The notes under the pieces are model-generated. The model made no database searches. It was not told the origin of the DNA and was given only the letters and a program-made list of their open reading frames with translations. Of a stretch of DNA of 64,000 nucleotides, positions 1 to 11,794 are shown in pieces. Made by a program: the position numbers and the translations under genes. This DNA is from Scleroderma bovista (taxonomy: Eukaryota > Basidiomycota > Agaricomycetes > Boletales > Sclerodermataceae). The DNA lies in the NCBI GenBank assembly GCA_037178675.1, contig JAYMGJ010000270.1, positions 1 through 64,000 on the forward strand, read 5' to 3'. Every line of letters starts with the position of its first letter. Within the stretch, counting starts at the first letter, position 1.

Positions 1-652
1 GCATTATTATTGTTATTTATCCCCTTTTCCTGTCTGTTTGTCCATTTACATAGTACATGGTTCTTGTATGCCACACAGCTGTATTGAATTGGAATGTAAT
101 GCCACCAGATTTGTGAATATCCAAAACAGTGTGATGTTTTCCACCTGCTATTATGTAGTGATTATGGAGGCATGAAAATCAAAATTTAGCTCATTTCCCA
201 ACTACATCTACGAGACAGTTGTTCCAATGGATAGCTATGCCATGAGGAACAGTGATCATCATTTCAGGAATTAATAAGTCACATCATGCAAACTGGAGTC
301 TGCAAGGTCCACATTGATGACCTTGATTGTCACGACTTAGCATATTTGTTGGAGTACTGAATATATGACAGCTCGTCAGCATCTGTGGAAAGTATATAAT
401 GGAAAATCGGGAAGATACTACTGCTCGGGAATTTGCCATCAGATGGCGTTGTGACTAATGCATCTTTATGAGAGAATACCTAACATAGACCTACCATGAT
501 ATTCTAATGTCGGGCACGTCCTAAACACGCCTTGCATGATTCCAATTACAGTTATTCGAGACGATTATAAGGGGTATATAAACCTATGTCACAAACTTGT
601 TAAACCCGTGGTGTTGTGATTGACGTGTGGTTGGCAAGGGAACTTTGAAGGT
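1..652. other. No recognisable gene
   Basis: I see no recognisable coding sequence in this stretch. The only ORFs are short and overlap in several frames. It may hold upstream exons and introns of the gene that ends at 1368, but no exon could be joined with confidence. Confidence 0.4.
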
Positions 653-846
653 TTCAGGACAAGATAACTGCATCACTAATGAATTCAACTCACCCTGTGC
701 TGGCAACTGCGGAGATACTGAAGTGGATCTCTGACTGGTACCGCATACTTTGAACAGCATATATGTGAAATACAAGGGGTACTACTAGTCAGGACAAGAT
801 GGCCCATTGCTGATAAATTCAACTCACCTGGTACTGACAACTGCCA
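653..846. repeat. Two-copy direct duplication
   Basis: A segment of about 58 bp is present twice, at about 653-711 and 788-845, in direct orientation. Both copies share tcaggacaagat and aattcaactcacc followed by a GG/CTGRCAACTGC block. The second copy ends at a plausible 3' splice site (ctgccag) that leads into the exon starting near 848. It could be an intron duplication inside the hypothetical gene. Confidence 0.6.
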
Positions 847-847
847 G

Positions 848-1368
848 CTGTATATAGATCCAACCCATGCCATTTTCAATCTCGTACCTCCAGCATTCAA
901 TGCCTTCTTGGAAGAATGCTACACTAGCCTGCAACGTCCACCTGTTGGGTGTGCCACTGCCTGGACAGTATACCTTGACATGTTAGATCTCATTCGACAC
1001 TGTGAAGAGGCGCAGGCCCTACTTCAGGTGGTTTCAGGGATTGGCATTTCTGTTCACGAGGATGAAGCCCTCCCCCTCCTTGACAGCCTTCAAGATCTTC
1101 CATTTGATGCAACTGATGGGAATTATTATATGGGTGGTGTAGGTGGTGGCCTTGGATTGCGTAAGTTGCATATGCAAGTCCTCGATGCATCCACTAATCT
1201 GTTTACTATGTAGAGCAGGAACATATTGACGCTTTGAATATACTTGAGGAAGATGAACCAGGTATTGACAATGATGATGAACACGAGGCAGGACCTATGG
1301 CGATCGTGACAGCTTTTTCTGATGATGATGATGATGGCGGAGATGTCCTTTTTCTCGATGAATGGTAA
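848..1368 (+). CDS. Hypothetical acidic protein, 3' exons
   Basis: Two exons join cleanly: about 848-1160 and 1214-1368. The donor is GTAAGT at 1161 and the acceptor TAG ends at 1213, in phase 1. The frame runs into a very acidic tail with an Asp run (DDDDD) and ends with TAA at 1366-1368. The first exon contains a Pro/Leu-rich stretch (NLVPPAFNAFLEECYTSL) and the motif PPVGCATAW. The 5' end of the gene was not found; an intron probably precedes 848. I do not recognise a functional domain. The splice geometry and the acidic tail argue for a real gene rather than chance ORFs. Confidence 0.5.
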
Positions 1369-1691
1369 ATTGTACTATATGTCAACTCGTTTGTGGAAAG
1401 CCAGACAGTCACAGTACTTGATATTTCACCATGTATACTAGTTGTTTGGTGTGCCCAGTTATGTTCACTATCTGCCCAACTACATTCGCTGTTCGTCCCA
1501 ACTACACTCTATATTCGACCTCCGCCCAACCGTCCTAACTATACTCACGGTTGGAGTGTCCAAGGTCCCCAGAAGCTGGTTGCCCACCGTAGTATGTCCG
1601 TCGCCCAATGCGGTATGCCGATCGCCCGACGTGGTACGCCAGAAGTCGATATTCTTGTCCAAACCGAGCGTGACCGTCCGGCTTTCCATAG
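1369..1691. other. Non-coding, short C-rich repeats
   Basis: No gene is supported. The + strand carries irregular repeats built on CCCAACTAYA (about 1455-1550) followed by CGCCC-rich units. The ORFs read through it in all frames with repetitive, non-protein-like composition. Confidence 0.4.
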
Positions 1692-1846
1692 TTTTGTACG
1701 TGTAACCCTAACCCTAACAACCTGGGACTGGAACGATGCGGCCCAAAGACAAGGGACGCGCAGAAAACTTATATGTACTCTGCGAACGCAACTCGCCCTA
1801 AATCGCCTCGAATATAACCTTATGGGTCATATGTTGATAATGGATT
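1692..1846 (+). repeat. Bracketing repeat copy A with telomere-like units
   Basis: This copy begins with two telomere-type units (taaccctaaccctaac). It then follows a sequence that recurs, diverged, at about 7812-7958 in the same orientation. Shared blocks include GGACTGGA, CACGCAGA/GCGCAGA, ATGTAC followed by CTGC, CGCAACTCGCCCTAA-like text and TGGGTCAT..GTTGATAA. The copies are about 6.1 kb apart and bracket the Mau2-like, NLR and FunK1 genes. Confidence 0.65.
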
Positions 1847-2403
1847 TAGAGCCAATGATCTGAGAAGGCACAAGAGCAGTAGAGAGCAGTTCGGACAGAG
1901 CAGGAAACGGTGCAGATGTATTGGAGGCGCAGCGTGCAATCACATCCTTTGTGAGCGCCACCGTCGGTGCGTCTATATAGGTGGGGGCCATGACATTCTG
2001 CGCCTGGTGGCTCATCCGGACCGGGGGCAATATTTGGACCTGCCCGAATGACGACCAGTCCAATTTGAACAAGTGCTTCCCCAGCTCTTGTAGGGGCAGC
2101 TACAAATCCACCCGTGAGGGGTGCGTTACTCCCAACAGGGCCTGCGCCGTCCAGGTTGGCAGCAACACGGTAACACGTCTCTGCGCTGTCTGTATCTCCT
2201 ATGGCATGTGCAAGATGTGCGTAATAGATGGTGACTGGGGGTGCATATTCCTCAAAAAGGCCGTAAGTTCGCCCGTGAGGTATTAAGGTTGCCAAATACC
2301 GATTTGAACATAAGAGATAGCCATAAATTAGTCCAAAGGGAGCAAACATTTTCCGCAGCATCGAAGTCATATCGTTGTATTGATATCTAGTAGATATCAG
2401 CAT
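1846..2403 (-). pseudogene. TPR-like fragment, possibly cohesin loader Mau2/Scc4
   Basis: This is an ORF of 185 codons on the minus strand. Its middle part (IYYAHLAHAIGDTDSAETC followed by YRVAANL) has the alpha-helical, TPR-like look of the C-terminal half of fungal Mau2/Scc4 cohesin-loading factors, as I remember that family. The tail after about residue 110 is low quality and reads through repeat copy A, so the reading frame probably leaves the true gene there. A profile search would be needed to confirm the family. The alternative is any TPR protein. Confidence 0.3.
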
Positions 2404-3045
2404 GAGGAAGACAAACTGGACGAGTGAACGATTACTGCGGCCAGTTCACACAAAAGGTCTCCCTCGATCTTGAGCGTGCATTCATCAATATCTTGAGCCT
2501 ATCCCCAAGCGAAGCCCAAAGTGGTACTTGATAGTGTAAGTGAGTACCACGAAACAGAACGATGGGTGACCAGGGCATCCTCACCATTTATTTCGGTACC
2601 ACCTTCCTCATTGCACCCCGCTCGGCATTGGTCATTGCCTGACTCGGTGAACACTTTTTTCTTCGGCCGACGCCCAACGGGATCTCGTTTTGCCACAGCA
2701 GAAATGAGAAACGTGAGCGGGAAAGTAATTCGAGGGTGCGTGATACGAAGGCTAATAACAGGGTATGGTGGAATAGGAATCTGCAATGCACACTAGACGT
2801 TGTCAATTCAATTGTGAAGACCGAACAAAATACCAACCTCTACAAGACCAGCAAGACCTACGCCCTCAACGAGTGCCACTGTCCATCACAGAATGGACGG
2901 CGACCAACCGAGGACCTGCAGATCGTGCCTGTCCCGCCATGTGTATGGTATAAAATACAAAGAATAAGCGTGTGCACAGTGAACGTTAACGGATCCGTGT
3001 CTAGGATCTTAAACGGACACTCCCTATAAACAGTCATTCAATGTG
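2404..3045. other. No recognisable gene
   Basis: Overlapping ORFs on both strands (for example 2499-2786 minus) have no domain I recognise. The region may contain upstream exons of the fragment at 1846-2403. No confident exon structure was found. Confidence 0.35.
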
Positions 3046-4165
3046 TCACCAAAGACGGGGTTCGAGAGGGTGTCTGAGATTGTGAATGCGATCGCGAGGT
3101 GGCGCTTGCTTGATGCTCGGTATCTCTTCAAGGATTCGAGGGATTTCAGTGCATATGCAGGGATCAAACTCGCCAAGTTGATAAGCGACCGTTCGAATGA
3201 GGAGCGCTGGATCACTCCGGGCTTCCGCACTGCGTGTAAAGAAGACAAATGCGCCAAGGCGGCGTTGCCCCCGAAATAGGTTTGTGACGGAGGTTGCAAC
3301 AGATCTCTTTCCCGCACCAGGAAATCCGTGTAACCAGAAAATGTTTTGCTTGGCGTTGGGGGGCAAAGGCCCAATCGTAAATATCACCTATGATGTCTAG
3401 GAGTGTGTTTGGCAGACACTCAGAACATAATGGGTCATCCATTTCTGCGGGATTGAGCTTCATCAAATTATGAGTATTGACTGGCCCATAAAATCAGTGA
3501 ACAGCAGCAAACGAGGAATTGAAATGCTCACTGATGCTCTTCACAGTCTTGTCAATTCGGAGACTAACAATACTTGTCTGTACTGTGACGCCAGAGGCCA
3601 AGGCCTCTTTGAGGGCTACGAAACTCTGGGTAAACTCATCGATTTGACGAGTCATCGATGCCGTGAACATCACCCTTTCTGTTACATTTAACGATCAACA
3701 ACATGACAAGAATCTGGCTTAAACCTGCAAATCCAAAACCATTGCATTCGAGGAGGAACATGGTGTATTCGACGGTCTGGGTGAGCAATTTTTGAATGGT
3801 TTCCTCGATGGCCGGAATCCTTTCTAGAAGCGATCTGATATCATCAGCGAATGAATACCCATAAGGGACGCGAGATCGTCAAGTCTGATGTCTTGGTCAA
3901 TTGGCGCTTTGATAATCGAAGTAAAACATTAGCCGCTACACATTCAGGTGGGAAAAACGCACCGTACATAGCGATGTCAAGGCCCTCCACGCAAAGAAGG
4001 TGTAGGGATAAATCTACATGCACTAAATTGGCGAAATGCGGAATGATGGCAGCAACGACCTACTTGCATAACGGCATCACCCAGTTGTATGAACGCCTCA
4101 AGCTTCGCTATGATTTCCGCGATGGAATGCGCAATAGGACGTCCCCGGAACGGCGCCGACTTCTG
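3046..4165 (-). pseudogene. Decayed NLR-like gene (Goodbye + NACHT)
   Basis: This is a minus-strand relic of a fungal STAND/NLR gene, a family implicated in heterokaryon incompatibility and intracellular surveillance. From 4165 down it shows Goodbye-like helical text (EIIAKLEAFIQLGDAVMQ). Near 3830 a further helix follows (IPAIEETIQKLLTQTVEYTM), then a linker reading SECLPNTLLDIIGDIYDWAF near 3400. The NACHT start (IFWLHGFPGAGK) and the RSDPALLIRTVAYQLGEFDP motif are at about 3340-3150. A frameshift near 3355 separates linker from P-loop, and the frame stops at 3046 before the Walker B region. No WD40 or ankyrin tail follows. In the P-loop the residue after the invariant Lys is Arg instead of Ser/Thr. 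Confidence 0.75.
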
Positions 4166-4179
4166 GGGGGTCTATGATC

Positions 4180-5217
4180 CTGCCAGCAGGGCATTTGTGC
4201 ACCGAGGAAGAGGCGGGCCACAGGGGCCCCAGCTAGCTAGAACTACGATAGTTTAGTGCGACATAGGGCCTAGTTCCCTGAATGCACTTAAATTGATTCA
4301 AAAAAAAAGGACGTCCCCTCAGGGTACACCCCATCCTCACTAGGCTCGAGTCGAAGAAAGAGTGGCCAATGTGACGTTTCATTGGCACCATGATGAATCT
4401 CATTTGACGGGTAAGGATATATCTTGATCCTGGCCTGCGGGTCATAGGGATCAGTATTGATTGAACGAATACGCGGGCAGGTAAATAGCGTGCTCAGTGC
4501 TCACCACTAGCCTCATTTGCCTTGGATAAAAGCTCCGCCACTGGCATCTCCACAGAAGCTATCACCTGTGATGATATCACGGTCTTGCGTTGCAGCTCGA
4601 ACCGTAGTAAGCTCTTTGGGTCTTTTGCTGACCTGTCAAACGCACGGACTTGGGGTTACTGCTGTAGTATAAGGGATCGTTGACTTGGTCTTCACGGAAC
4701 GGGTGCTACCATCGACATTGATCTTGACGAAGCATCTTGTCCAGCCTTTGGCAAGTTATGGGAGCTCGACTCCGATAACTATCCATCAGGCGGTCGTGGA
4801 GTCAGATTCTAAGTATGTACATTCCTTAGTTCGAGACTGGACTCACTCTCGAGGTTGAGATTCATCGGCAAAGTTTTAAAAGGACTCAATCCGACGAACT
4901 CGGAACGGACAGTCAAAAACTGTTGCACATTGCGGCCGCTACTTGAGGACTTCGCGAAGACTCCACAAGTAACACAATGCAAAACACTGCTTAGGACAGG
5001 AATACAACGTTTATTATGCTACGGACGACAAGCTTATCCGACCTTCACTGCATACACCACATATTGAGTCGTCCACATCCGATCAGACATAAAAGCTGAT
5101 TTTTGGTCTATACACAGGATACCCTAACTGATATAAGCATTCCCCTCCCATGCGCGAATGGTGTAGAGTAGCGCCACATGGAGTTCTCCTCTGTCTGCTC
5201 CGTGGAGAGCAGTGACC
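4180..5217. other. Intergenic, no recognisable gene
   Basis: The stretch between the NLR relic and the FunK1 kinase has only short ORFs on both strands (4233-4445 minus, 4855-5067 plus) with no family resemblance. I see no repeat structure and no mobile-element ends. Confidence 0.4.
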
Positions 5218-7618
5218 TTAGACCTTGCTACGTTTCTTAGGTTGACTCTCCTCACCACCCTGGTCCGGCTCTTTACGTTTCCCGGGTACGTGTAGCGTTA
5301 CGTTCTTCGATACCGCAGTAGCACCCTGCAGTGCCTCGGTGAAGAAAGTCGTCAGTTTGTCCAGGTGATCTTGGAATTTCGGCGGTAGTGTTCGCTCGCA
5401 CGCCGAGTATGTGGCAAGAAGGAAACGACGCATCTCTTCAACTATCCGTGCTGGTCGTCGAAAAGCCTCTGGAAGTATGACAAGTTCCAATTGAGTTTGC
5501 AGGGAAGGAACGCGTGATCCCCCCAACAATAACCCAGGGAACAGGCTCTGATACATGGCTGATTGTTCGGTAGAGCGCTCTCGGCCATCTCGATCGACAT
5601 AAAAATGTAACAGCCACACCTGGATCCACCATAGAGACTCTAGATCATGTAAAGGGTTGGCTGTGAATGGAATTTCCGAGGAGGATCCATATGGAGAGTC
5701 AGCGACGTCCGCTCGAAAATGTGGAAGCGGATCATCTTTGTGAAAAAGGTATCGTTGAAATTCAATTTCGCAAGCCATGAAGTCAATGGTTCCCTTTGCA
5801 CCTATGTCACTGACAATTCTTTCGATGTAGAAATACACAACTCACTGTGCGGACTTCGTGGCTTTGGTCAGAGCCCATTCGCTTGGCATATTCCAAATCG
5901 GCTATCTTCCCCATCTTGTCTATCCGCATAATGTTACCAGGACTGATGTCCCGGTGGATCCAGTTGACACTATGTAATACCCGAAGTCCTATAATTCAAC
6001 GTTTCATTAACAGGACAGACTCGAACGACGTCAACAACAAACCTTGCAGGCCATCCTGGAGTGTTTCGAACGCATCATCCAGGTTCGCGATCTCGAACAA
6101 AGTCGTGCAAACTTCTTCGAAAACTAAGCGGCAATGAATCCTGTGTTGGGTCTTAATAGGTTTGGGGGTATCTCGGCAAGAATTGGACTTGTCAGATGGA
6201 ACACATCCTTCACTGGATGTGCGACGGGTCCAACTAAAAGTCGGATTAACGGAAATCGTATGCCAACCACAATCTTGTGGGAGTGGTGAATAGTGTAGTA
6301 ATAGATGCGTGTCATCTTTCTTCCCGTCCACTGCTACGTCTGCTGCTTCGCGAATCGTGAGGAAATACTTCATGTCCGCCTTTGCCGCCTCGGTCCCCTT
6401 GGCCTTCTCTAAGTCAGAAAAGATCTCGGCATGGATTTCATCTTCCCGTTTCCGATCCCAGTCCCTCCATGAATCCTTGATCACGACGAGCTTAGGAGTG
6501 CCTGCTGGGCTCGCTTCGGCATCTGGTCTAGGATAAGCTTCGAAGACGCGCGTTGCCCGTCCTCGTAATGCCTCGGCACCGAAATCCGAGATGATCCTCG
6601 TTGTTCGGTAAACAGAAATCAATCCTTCTGGTGATTGCAGTGAAATGTCGTATTGAATCCCGCCATCGACAAGTACTCTCTGAATGGTCGGATCCCAACC
6701 AAGTTCATGATCCTCTGCAAACGCCAACGAACAAAACAAGCGGATCATCTGGTCGGACGACTGCCAAATTTTGAACATGAGCCTCATACGGATCAGAAAG
6801 ATACATGGAGACTGACCGTGATAAAATTGAATGGTTCGCTCACAATAGTCACCGATCGGCAAGTAAACCATAATCTCATTTGGGTATTTTCGACCGTTAC
6901 TCCGAATGTCGAACGCCGACAAGGGTCGCTACGCATAATATGATGAAGGTTCCAGATCACTTTCTCTTCATTCTGTCAGGATGTTAAGCCCATAAAGTTC
7001 GACAGGAGGATATGACTCACATCTCTACGCTCGTTCCCCGATCTTCCATCGCGTTTCTTAAACTCAAAAGAAACTGCAATGTCATCCCAGCAGTGCACAG
7101 AACGTTTTGCATACTTGCCGACACTTTTTTTGTTGACCAAGAGTAAATAAGCATCAGGACGAGAGGTATTTGTCCGTTCAGACATAGGTGGAGTGGTGGG
7201 GTTCTGCGCAAAGCTAAGTTTAGATGCGGTGCCAGTGCTTCCTTGCGCCGCTTGCACTATTGCATCAAAAACCAGAAGATAGTCGGCCGAAGACTGTGTC
7301 TTCATGGCTTGTCTCTTTTTCTGGATCTCGTGGAAATGCAGCCCATCGACCTGACTCCATGGACAATACTCCAGAACTAGTTAGGCGACTTTCGATCTCC
7401 CCAATGTTCATCCGTGGGTGGAGGGGTGGCAAGACAGCAGTGTTGAAATAATCGAGTGGCACGACAGCGACGTGGTCGAGATCCCTGAGGACAGCTTGTT
7501 TTCCGAGGCTCAGATTGCCTGTTCTATAGGATTGCATAGAGGTATTCCGTCCACGAGGAACTGTATCAGGTACGACGGAAGGTCGACTGGCTGAGGGTGG
7601 CGTTCGTGGTCCTTCCAT
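5218..7618 (-). CDS. FunK1-type fungal protein kinase
   Basis: This is a spliced minus-strand gene of the FunK1 family, an expanded kinase group of mushroom-forming fungi. Five exons can be joined with GT-AG introns of 48-56 nt: up to 7021, 6972-6817, 6760-6043, 5988-5846 and 5793-5218; the phases all agree. Family landmarks are NLHHIMRSDPCRR (exon 2), AEDHELGWDPT (exon 3), the catalytic loop WIHRDISPGNI with HRD (exon 4), ADLEYAK where most kinases have DFG (DLE is typical of FunK1), and RT|GTIDFMA across the last junction. The C-terminus is a basic nuclear-signal-like run (KRKEP..PKKRSKV). The N-terminal part (ATG at 7618, TPPSASRP) runs into a frame conflict near 7280-7295; the downstream frame has its own ATG at 7305. 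Either one indel has broken the N-terminus, or translation starts at 7305. Confidence 0.85.
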
Positions 7619-7811
7619 GTCTCGGTTTCGTCTGGGAGTGTGCTTGTGAGGTTCGATGATCTAAGGGATGCCTCTGTGCGGCGCGGTCAGGAATCAGGAG
7701 GGATCTAGCTAGTCTGCCATTGACCATCGCGTTCAAAGCACACGCGCACGTGATCGGTGGCAGCGCGTCTATTGTGCGCGTCAAGTACTGAGTTTTGTGC
7801 AACCGCGAACT

Positions 7812-7958
7812 TGTATAACCCTAACTACCCAGGACTGGAGGTGTGAAAATGCCAGATGCCAAAGGAAGGACACGCAGATATATGTATTATGTACGCTGCA
7901 AACACAACTGGCCCTAACTCGCCCCGAACACAACCTAAGTTATGGGTCATGTTGATAA
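7812..7958 (+). repeat. Bracketing repeat copy B
   Basis: This diverged direct copy of 1692-1846 carries a single telomere-like unit (taaccctaac) at its left end and the shared blocks listed for copy A. It lies just upstream of the FunK1 start. Confidence 0.65.
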
Positions 7959-8436
7959 CACACCGGGGATTTCGACATTTTCCCGCCATTTATAGTGCAT
8001 TGAAAATGTCAAATGATAGTTTTAAATTTTATTTTCACATTTTAATGCCATTAAAATTTGAAATCATTATTGTCAATAAAATATTGCTCGAAATAAGACA
8101 TGTAATTTGGCATGTAAATGCTTGATAAAATGGCAAATAAATAAGAAGTTTTATTGTACATAAAAGCCAATTCACTATTTGAAGTGCTAGAAAGCCCTTT
8201 TGATTGGCCGAAAATCTCAAATTTTATGACCACAAAAATGACCAAGGAAATAAGGTATTTTGTGTTGTTGGCAGAGTTTCAAATGTAAATTGCCATTTTG
8301 CACATATGAAAAATCCGAACTTTTGTGAACAAGAAAAGTGATTGCCCACTCACCAGGCGCTCACTGGGTGCTCCCCTCAGGGTAGGTGCCCGAGCATCGC
8401 CCACTCCCCTTAACCCAGTACTAAATACGAAGATTG
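7959..8436. other. AT-rich non-coding island
   Basis: From about 7980 to 8340 the DNA is strikingly AT-rich, with runs such as ttttaaattttattttcac. Flanking DNA has balanced composition. No ORF of interest and no clear terminal inverted repeats were found. A short GC-rich patch with a repeated CACTGGGTGCTCCCC-like text follows, up to the copia-1 insertion site. Confidence 0.5.
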
Positions 8437-8724
8437 TGTTGAAGCAATACCTATATACATAGAGGAACTGCTACTCCAACTCACCTGTTGGGTGGAGTGC
8501 ACAACCAGAGATGGTAGCAGTAGCTGGTCAAGAGCTGTTGTATTATATGAGCGATGTCCGCTGTTTATATACAACAAATAGTGTGACACGTGACTGTGAC
8601 GCGTGACGTGTGACATGTAACATCTACTCTAAAGAGGACTATGACTAAATCTACACTAATATGGGTCGCAGTCTTGTGCGCACTTCGTCGACGGTTTATG
8701 CTGGGTGCACGTGCGACTTCAACA
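8437..8724 (-). repeat. copia-1 3' LTR
   Basis: 288 bp, bounded by TG...CA with an 8-bp inverted terminal repeat (TGTTGAAG / CTTCAACA). It is preceded on the coding strand by a polypurine tract (GAGGGGGAG, complement of 8725-8733), which would prime plus-strand synthesis. Confidence 0.95.
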
Positions 8725-8770
8725 CTCCCCCTCGCTGTGCTGCACGTAGAGCACTTCAGTGAATAAGGCA

Positions 8771-10217
8771 CTAGATGCTGCCAGAGGGAAATTGTAAGCC
8801 TAGTTGGGCTCTGAACTTCGCGAATTTCTCACGTGGTAAGTTCTTGGTGAGCAGATCGGCGGGATTCTCAGCACCATCAATGAAGAATAGTTCCACGTTA
8901 CCTTTCATGACTGACTCGCGGATTCCGTGGTAGCGGATGTCAATGTGCTTGGAGCGAGGCTCCATTACAGGGTTGGATGCCATGAATATGGACCCCTGAT
9001 TATCACCGCAAATCAGGATAGCTTTCAGCTTATAGCCGAGCTCACCGAGTAGACTCCGAATCCAGGTGACTTGGCGAGCACAATCGCTCAAAGCCATGTA
9101 TTCAGCCTCAGTGGACGAGTACGCAATAGTCTTCTGCGCACGAGAAGTCCAACTGATCAAGCCATCTGCAAGTTTCAGGTAGAAACCTGTCTGCGAGAGG
9201 CGAGAGATAGGGTCTGATCCCCAATCTGAGTCCGTGCATGCAATCAGGCCAGCACCACCGTTGTAAACTAGGGAGTAATTAGGTGTACCAATCAAGTAGC
9301 AACAAATATAAAGCACCTTGGATAGGTGGTCCTGGGATGGATTTGCGGCATGGCGCGAGAGATGGGTGACTGCAAAAGCAATGTCGGGCCTGGTGCCTAA
9401 CATAAGGTACAGAAGGGACCCAATAACCGTCTGGAAACGGGAGCGGAATTCCGCAATCAACAGGCTCTGTATTCTTGGCGGCATAGTAGCCAGCCGGCAG
9501 TGGGGTGCTTGCGGACTTTGCATTGAGCATGCCGCAGCGTTCGATGACCTTTTGGAGGTACGCGCATTGGTCCAAGTGGATAGCGCGACCCTTGCGGGTG
9601 ATTCGCATACGGAGGAACTCCTTAGGTTCTCCAAGGTCTCTGCACTCCCATTTGCGCATGAATTGCGCTTTGATAGCATCAACAACAGCCTTGTTAGGGC
9701 CACAGAATAGTGCGTCGTCAATGTAGATAATACCGATGACGATGTTGGTGCCTTTCTTCTTGTAGAAGAAGATGCCTGCTTCAGACTTAAGGCGCTCAAA
9801 CCCGAGCTCCTTGAGAGACTCATCGAGTGTGCGCCACCAAGCTAGCCCGGCCTGTTTGAGGCCATAGAGGGCACGCCAGAGGCGGAGCACTTTGCGCTCT
9901 TGCCTGGGAACTGCAAACCCTTCGGGTTGTTCCATGTAGATCTCTTTGTCGAGCTTGCCATACAAGTAGGCGCTCCGAACGTCGAGTCCAGTAATGTACC
10001 AGTTTTCAAGTGCGGCAAGCGCAAGCATGAGGCACACTGTTTCAAAGCGCACGACTGGTGAGAAGACCTGGTCGAAATCTAATCCCTCGACCTGGGAGAA
10101 GCCTTTCGCTACTAAGCAGGCTTTCTTGCGGCCATCCGACTTCACGTCGAAGACCCATCGATTCTTTATGACCTTCTGGTCTCGGGGACGGTCAACTAGC
10201 TCAAAGACCTTGCGCTT
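8771..10217 (-). pseudogene. copia-1 reverse transcriptase and RNase H
   Basis: The reverse-transcriptase part (10217 to about 9460) shows KSDGRKKACLVAKGFSQ, FSPVVRFETV, LDVRSAYLYGKLDKEIYMEQ, ALYGLKQAGLAWW and the active-site motif IIYIDDALF. A frameshift near 9460 moves the reading to the frame that ends at 8771. That frame has VIGSLLYLMLGTRPDIAFAV and RNase H landmarks (TDSDW, STEAEYMAL, GDNQGS, KHIDIRYH). At the upstream end a TGA (10218-10220) separates it from the integrase ORF. The frameshift and the stop make this copy inactive. Confidence 0.93.
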
Positions 10218-11750
10218 TCACAGCACGTCGAGCTCTTCTTGGCAAGCAAGTCGCCAGAGTTTCTGCTCAGCTTGGGGTAAGCGAGCAATGTCCTTATAGG
10301 ACCAGTTGCGGACACTCTCGTATTGAGGGTCGCGGGTTTCGAGGGCTTTGCCCATCAGATAACGGACTAGGTTTGCTCCCCCTTCCTCGCACATCTTTTG
10401 CACATCTTCCTCACTGGGCGTTGCAGAGGTGTCGGGGAAACCACCAGGGATATGGTCTGGTGTGTCCGGTTGTGGGGGCCTAGGGGCCTCACCCACTGTT
10501 TCTCGCCATCGAGAGGCACTTTCGATATCCCGGAGTTGCTCGACGGGATGTCGCCGCTCACCATATACGTTACCGGGGCGCAATGGCGCTCTACGTTCAC
10601 GTTGGGGGTGGGCAGGGATATTCACTGCAGGGGGTTGCGGTGCATTCTGGCGGTGTTCAGCTCGGCCAGGGCGCTGCGGTGCCGGAGGGGGTGGATTTCT
10701 CGCCGGTGAAGGCGTTCTCGGTGCCGGTGGAGGCACTGGAGATGGCGTACGGGGAGGATTTATTTGATTAGGCTCTTCCTCAGGAGCCTCAGGGTCCTCG
10801 CACTTTGGATCGTCATCCTGTGCTTGGGGATGTGGGTAGCCATGGTCGTGTTCCACATCGTCATCACTGTTGGTATCATCAGGGGAATTCCCTGGTCGAT
10901 CAGTGGCTGGTTTTGGATTTGCCCTTCCAAAAGGGTTCTCGAGAGGTTCGCGCCTGTTTTTAGGGCAGCGAGGGAAATGACGCTCGTCAAAGACGGCGTG
11001 AGCAGCGGTAAATACTGCATTGGTGGAGCGCATAAACAAGAAGTTGCACTCATTGCCAGGGGCAACACTGACATAAGTCATAAGCTCTGACTTGGGAGCC
11101 ATCTTGTTTGCTCTAGCCGTTGCTGGGAGGTATACAAATGCTCCACAGCCAAAAACACGTAGGTGGTCGATGTTAGGCATCTCCCCCTTAAGCATTTCAT
11201 GGGGGGTGCGCCATTGCAGGCGAGCTACCGGAGTACGGTTGTAAATGTGGGTTGCGTGAGTGAACGCAAATTCCCACCAGGAGTCAGGAATGCAGGCTTG
11301 ATGCCGCATAGACTCAGCTTTATCCATGAGAGTGCGCCCTAAACGCTCGGCGCAGCCATTCTGCATGGGAGTTCTTGGAGCACTTTGATAAATTTTTATT
11401 CCTTTTTCAAGGAGTGCTCGATCAAATAGATCGGATTTATATTCTCCGCTGGCATCGGACATCCATCCAACGACGTGTGTATCATGTTGGATGCGCACCA
11501 TTTCAAGGAAATCTTTGGCAGCCGTAATCGCTGCAGCTTTGGAGCGAAGAGGCATAGTCCAGGCATGAGAAGTATAGTCGTCGTAGAAGGTGATAACGTA
11601 TTTAAACTTCCGGTACGACGTAACCGGGAAGGATTTGAGATCAGAGTGCACCAGCTCAAAGGGCTTGGAAGCATGTCTTTCGTTTTCTGGGAAAGCTCGA
11701 TTGGGCATCTTGCCAAGAGCACATCCAGGGCAGACCTACAGTCCTCTGTA
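10218..11750 (-). pseudogene. copia-1 integrase
   Basis: The integrase ORF has the catalytic residues in place: the first Asp in ELVHSDLKSF, the second in MSDASGEY and the Glu in QNGCAERLGRT. The HHCC zinc finger is split. The His half (MHRRFGHPS) sits at the end of the upstream ORF, and the Cys half (CPGCALGK) lies just before 11708 in another frame. Between them lie a TGA at 11795-11797 and a frameshift near 11735. A long Pro-rich linker (about residues 255-380) precedes the end of the ORF at 10218. Confidence 0.92.
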
Positions 11751-11794
11751 GGAAAGTGGATCTCCGGGAAGCGCTGCGTATGTTTTTGTGCGCG

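Noticed and set aside
1692..1712. True chromosome end or telomere
   Set aside because: Only two CCCTAA units occur, followed by ordinary sequence on both sides. It is treated as an interstitial telomere-like motif.
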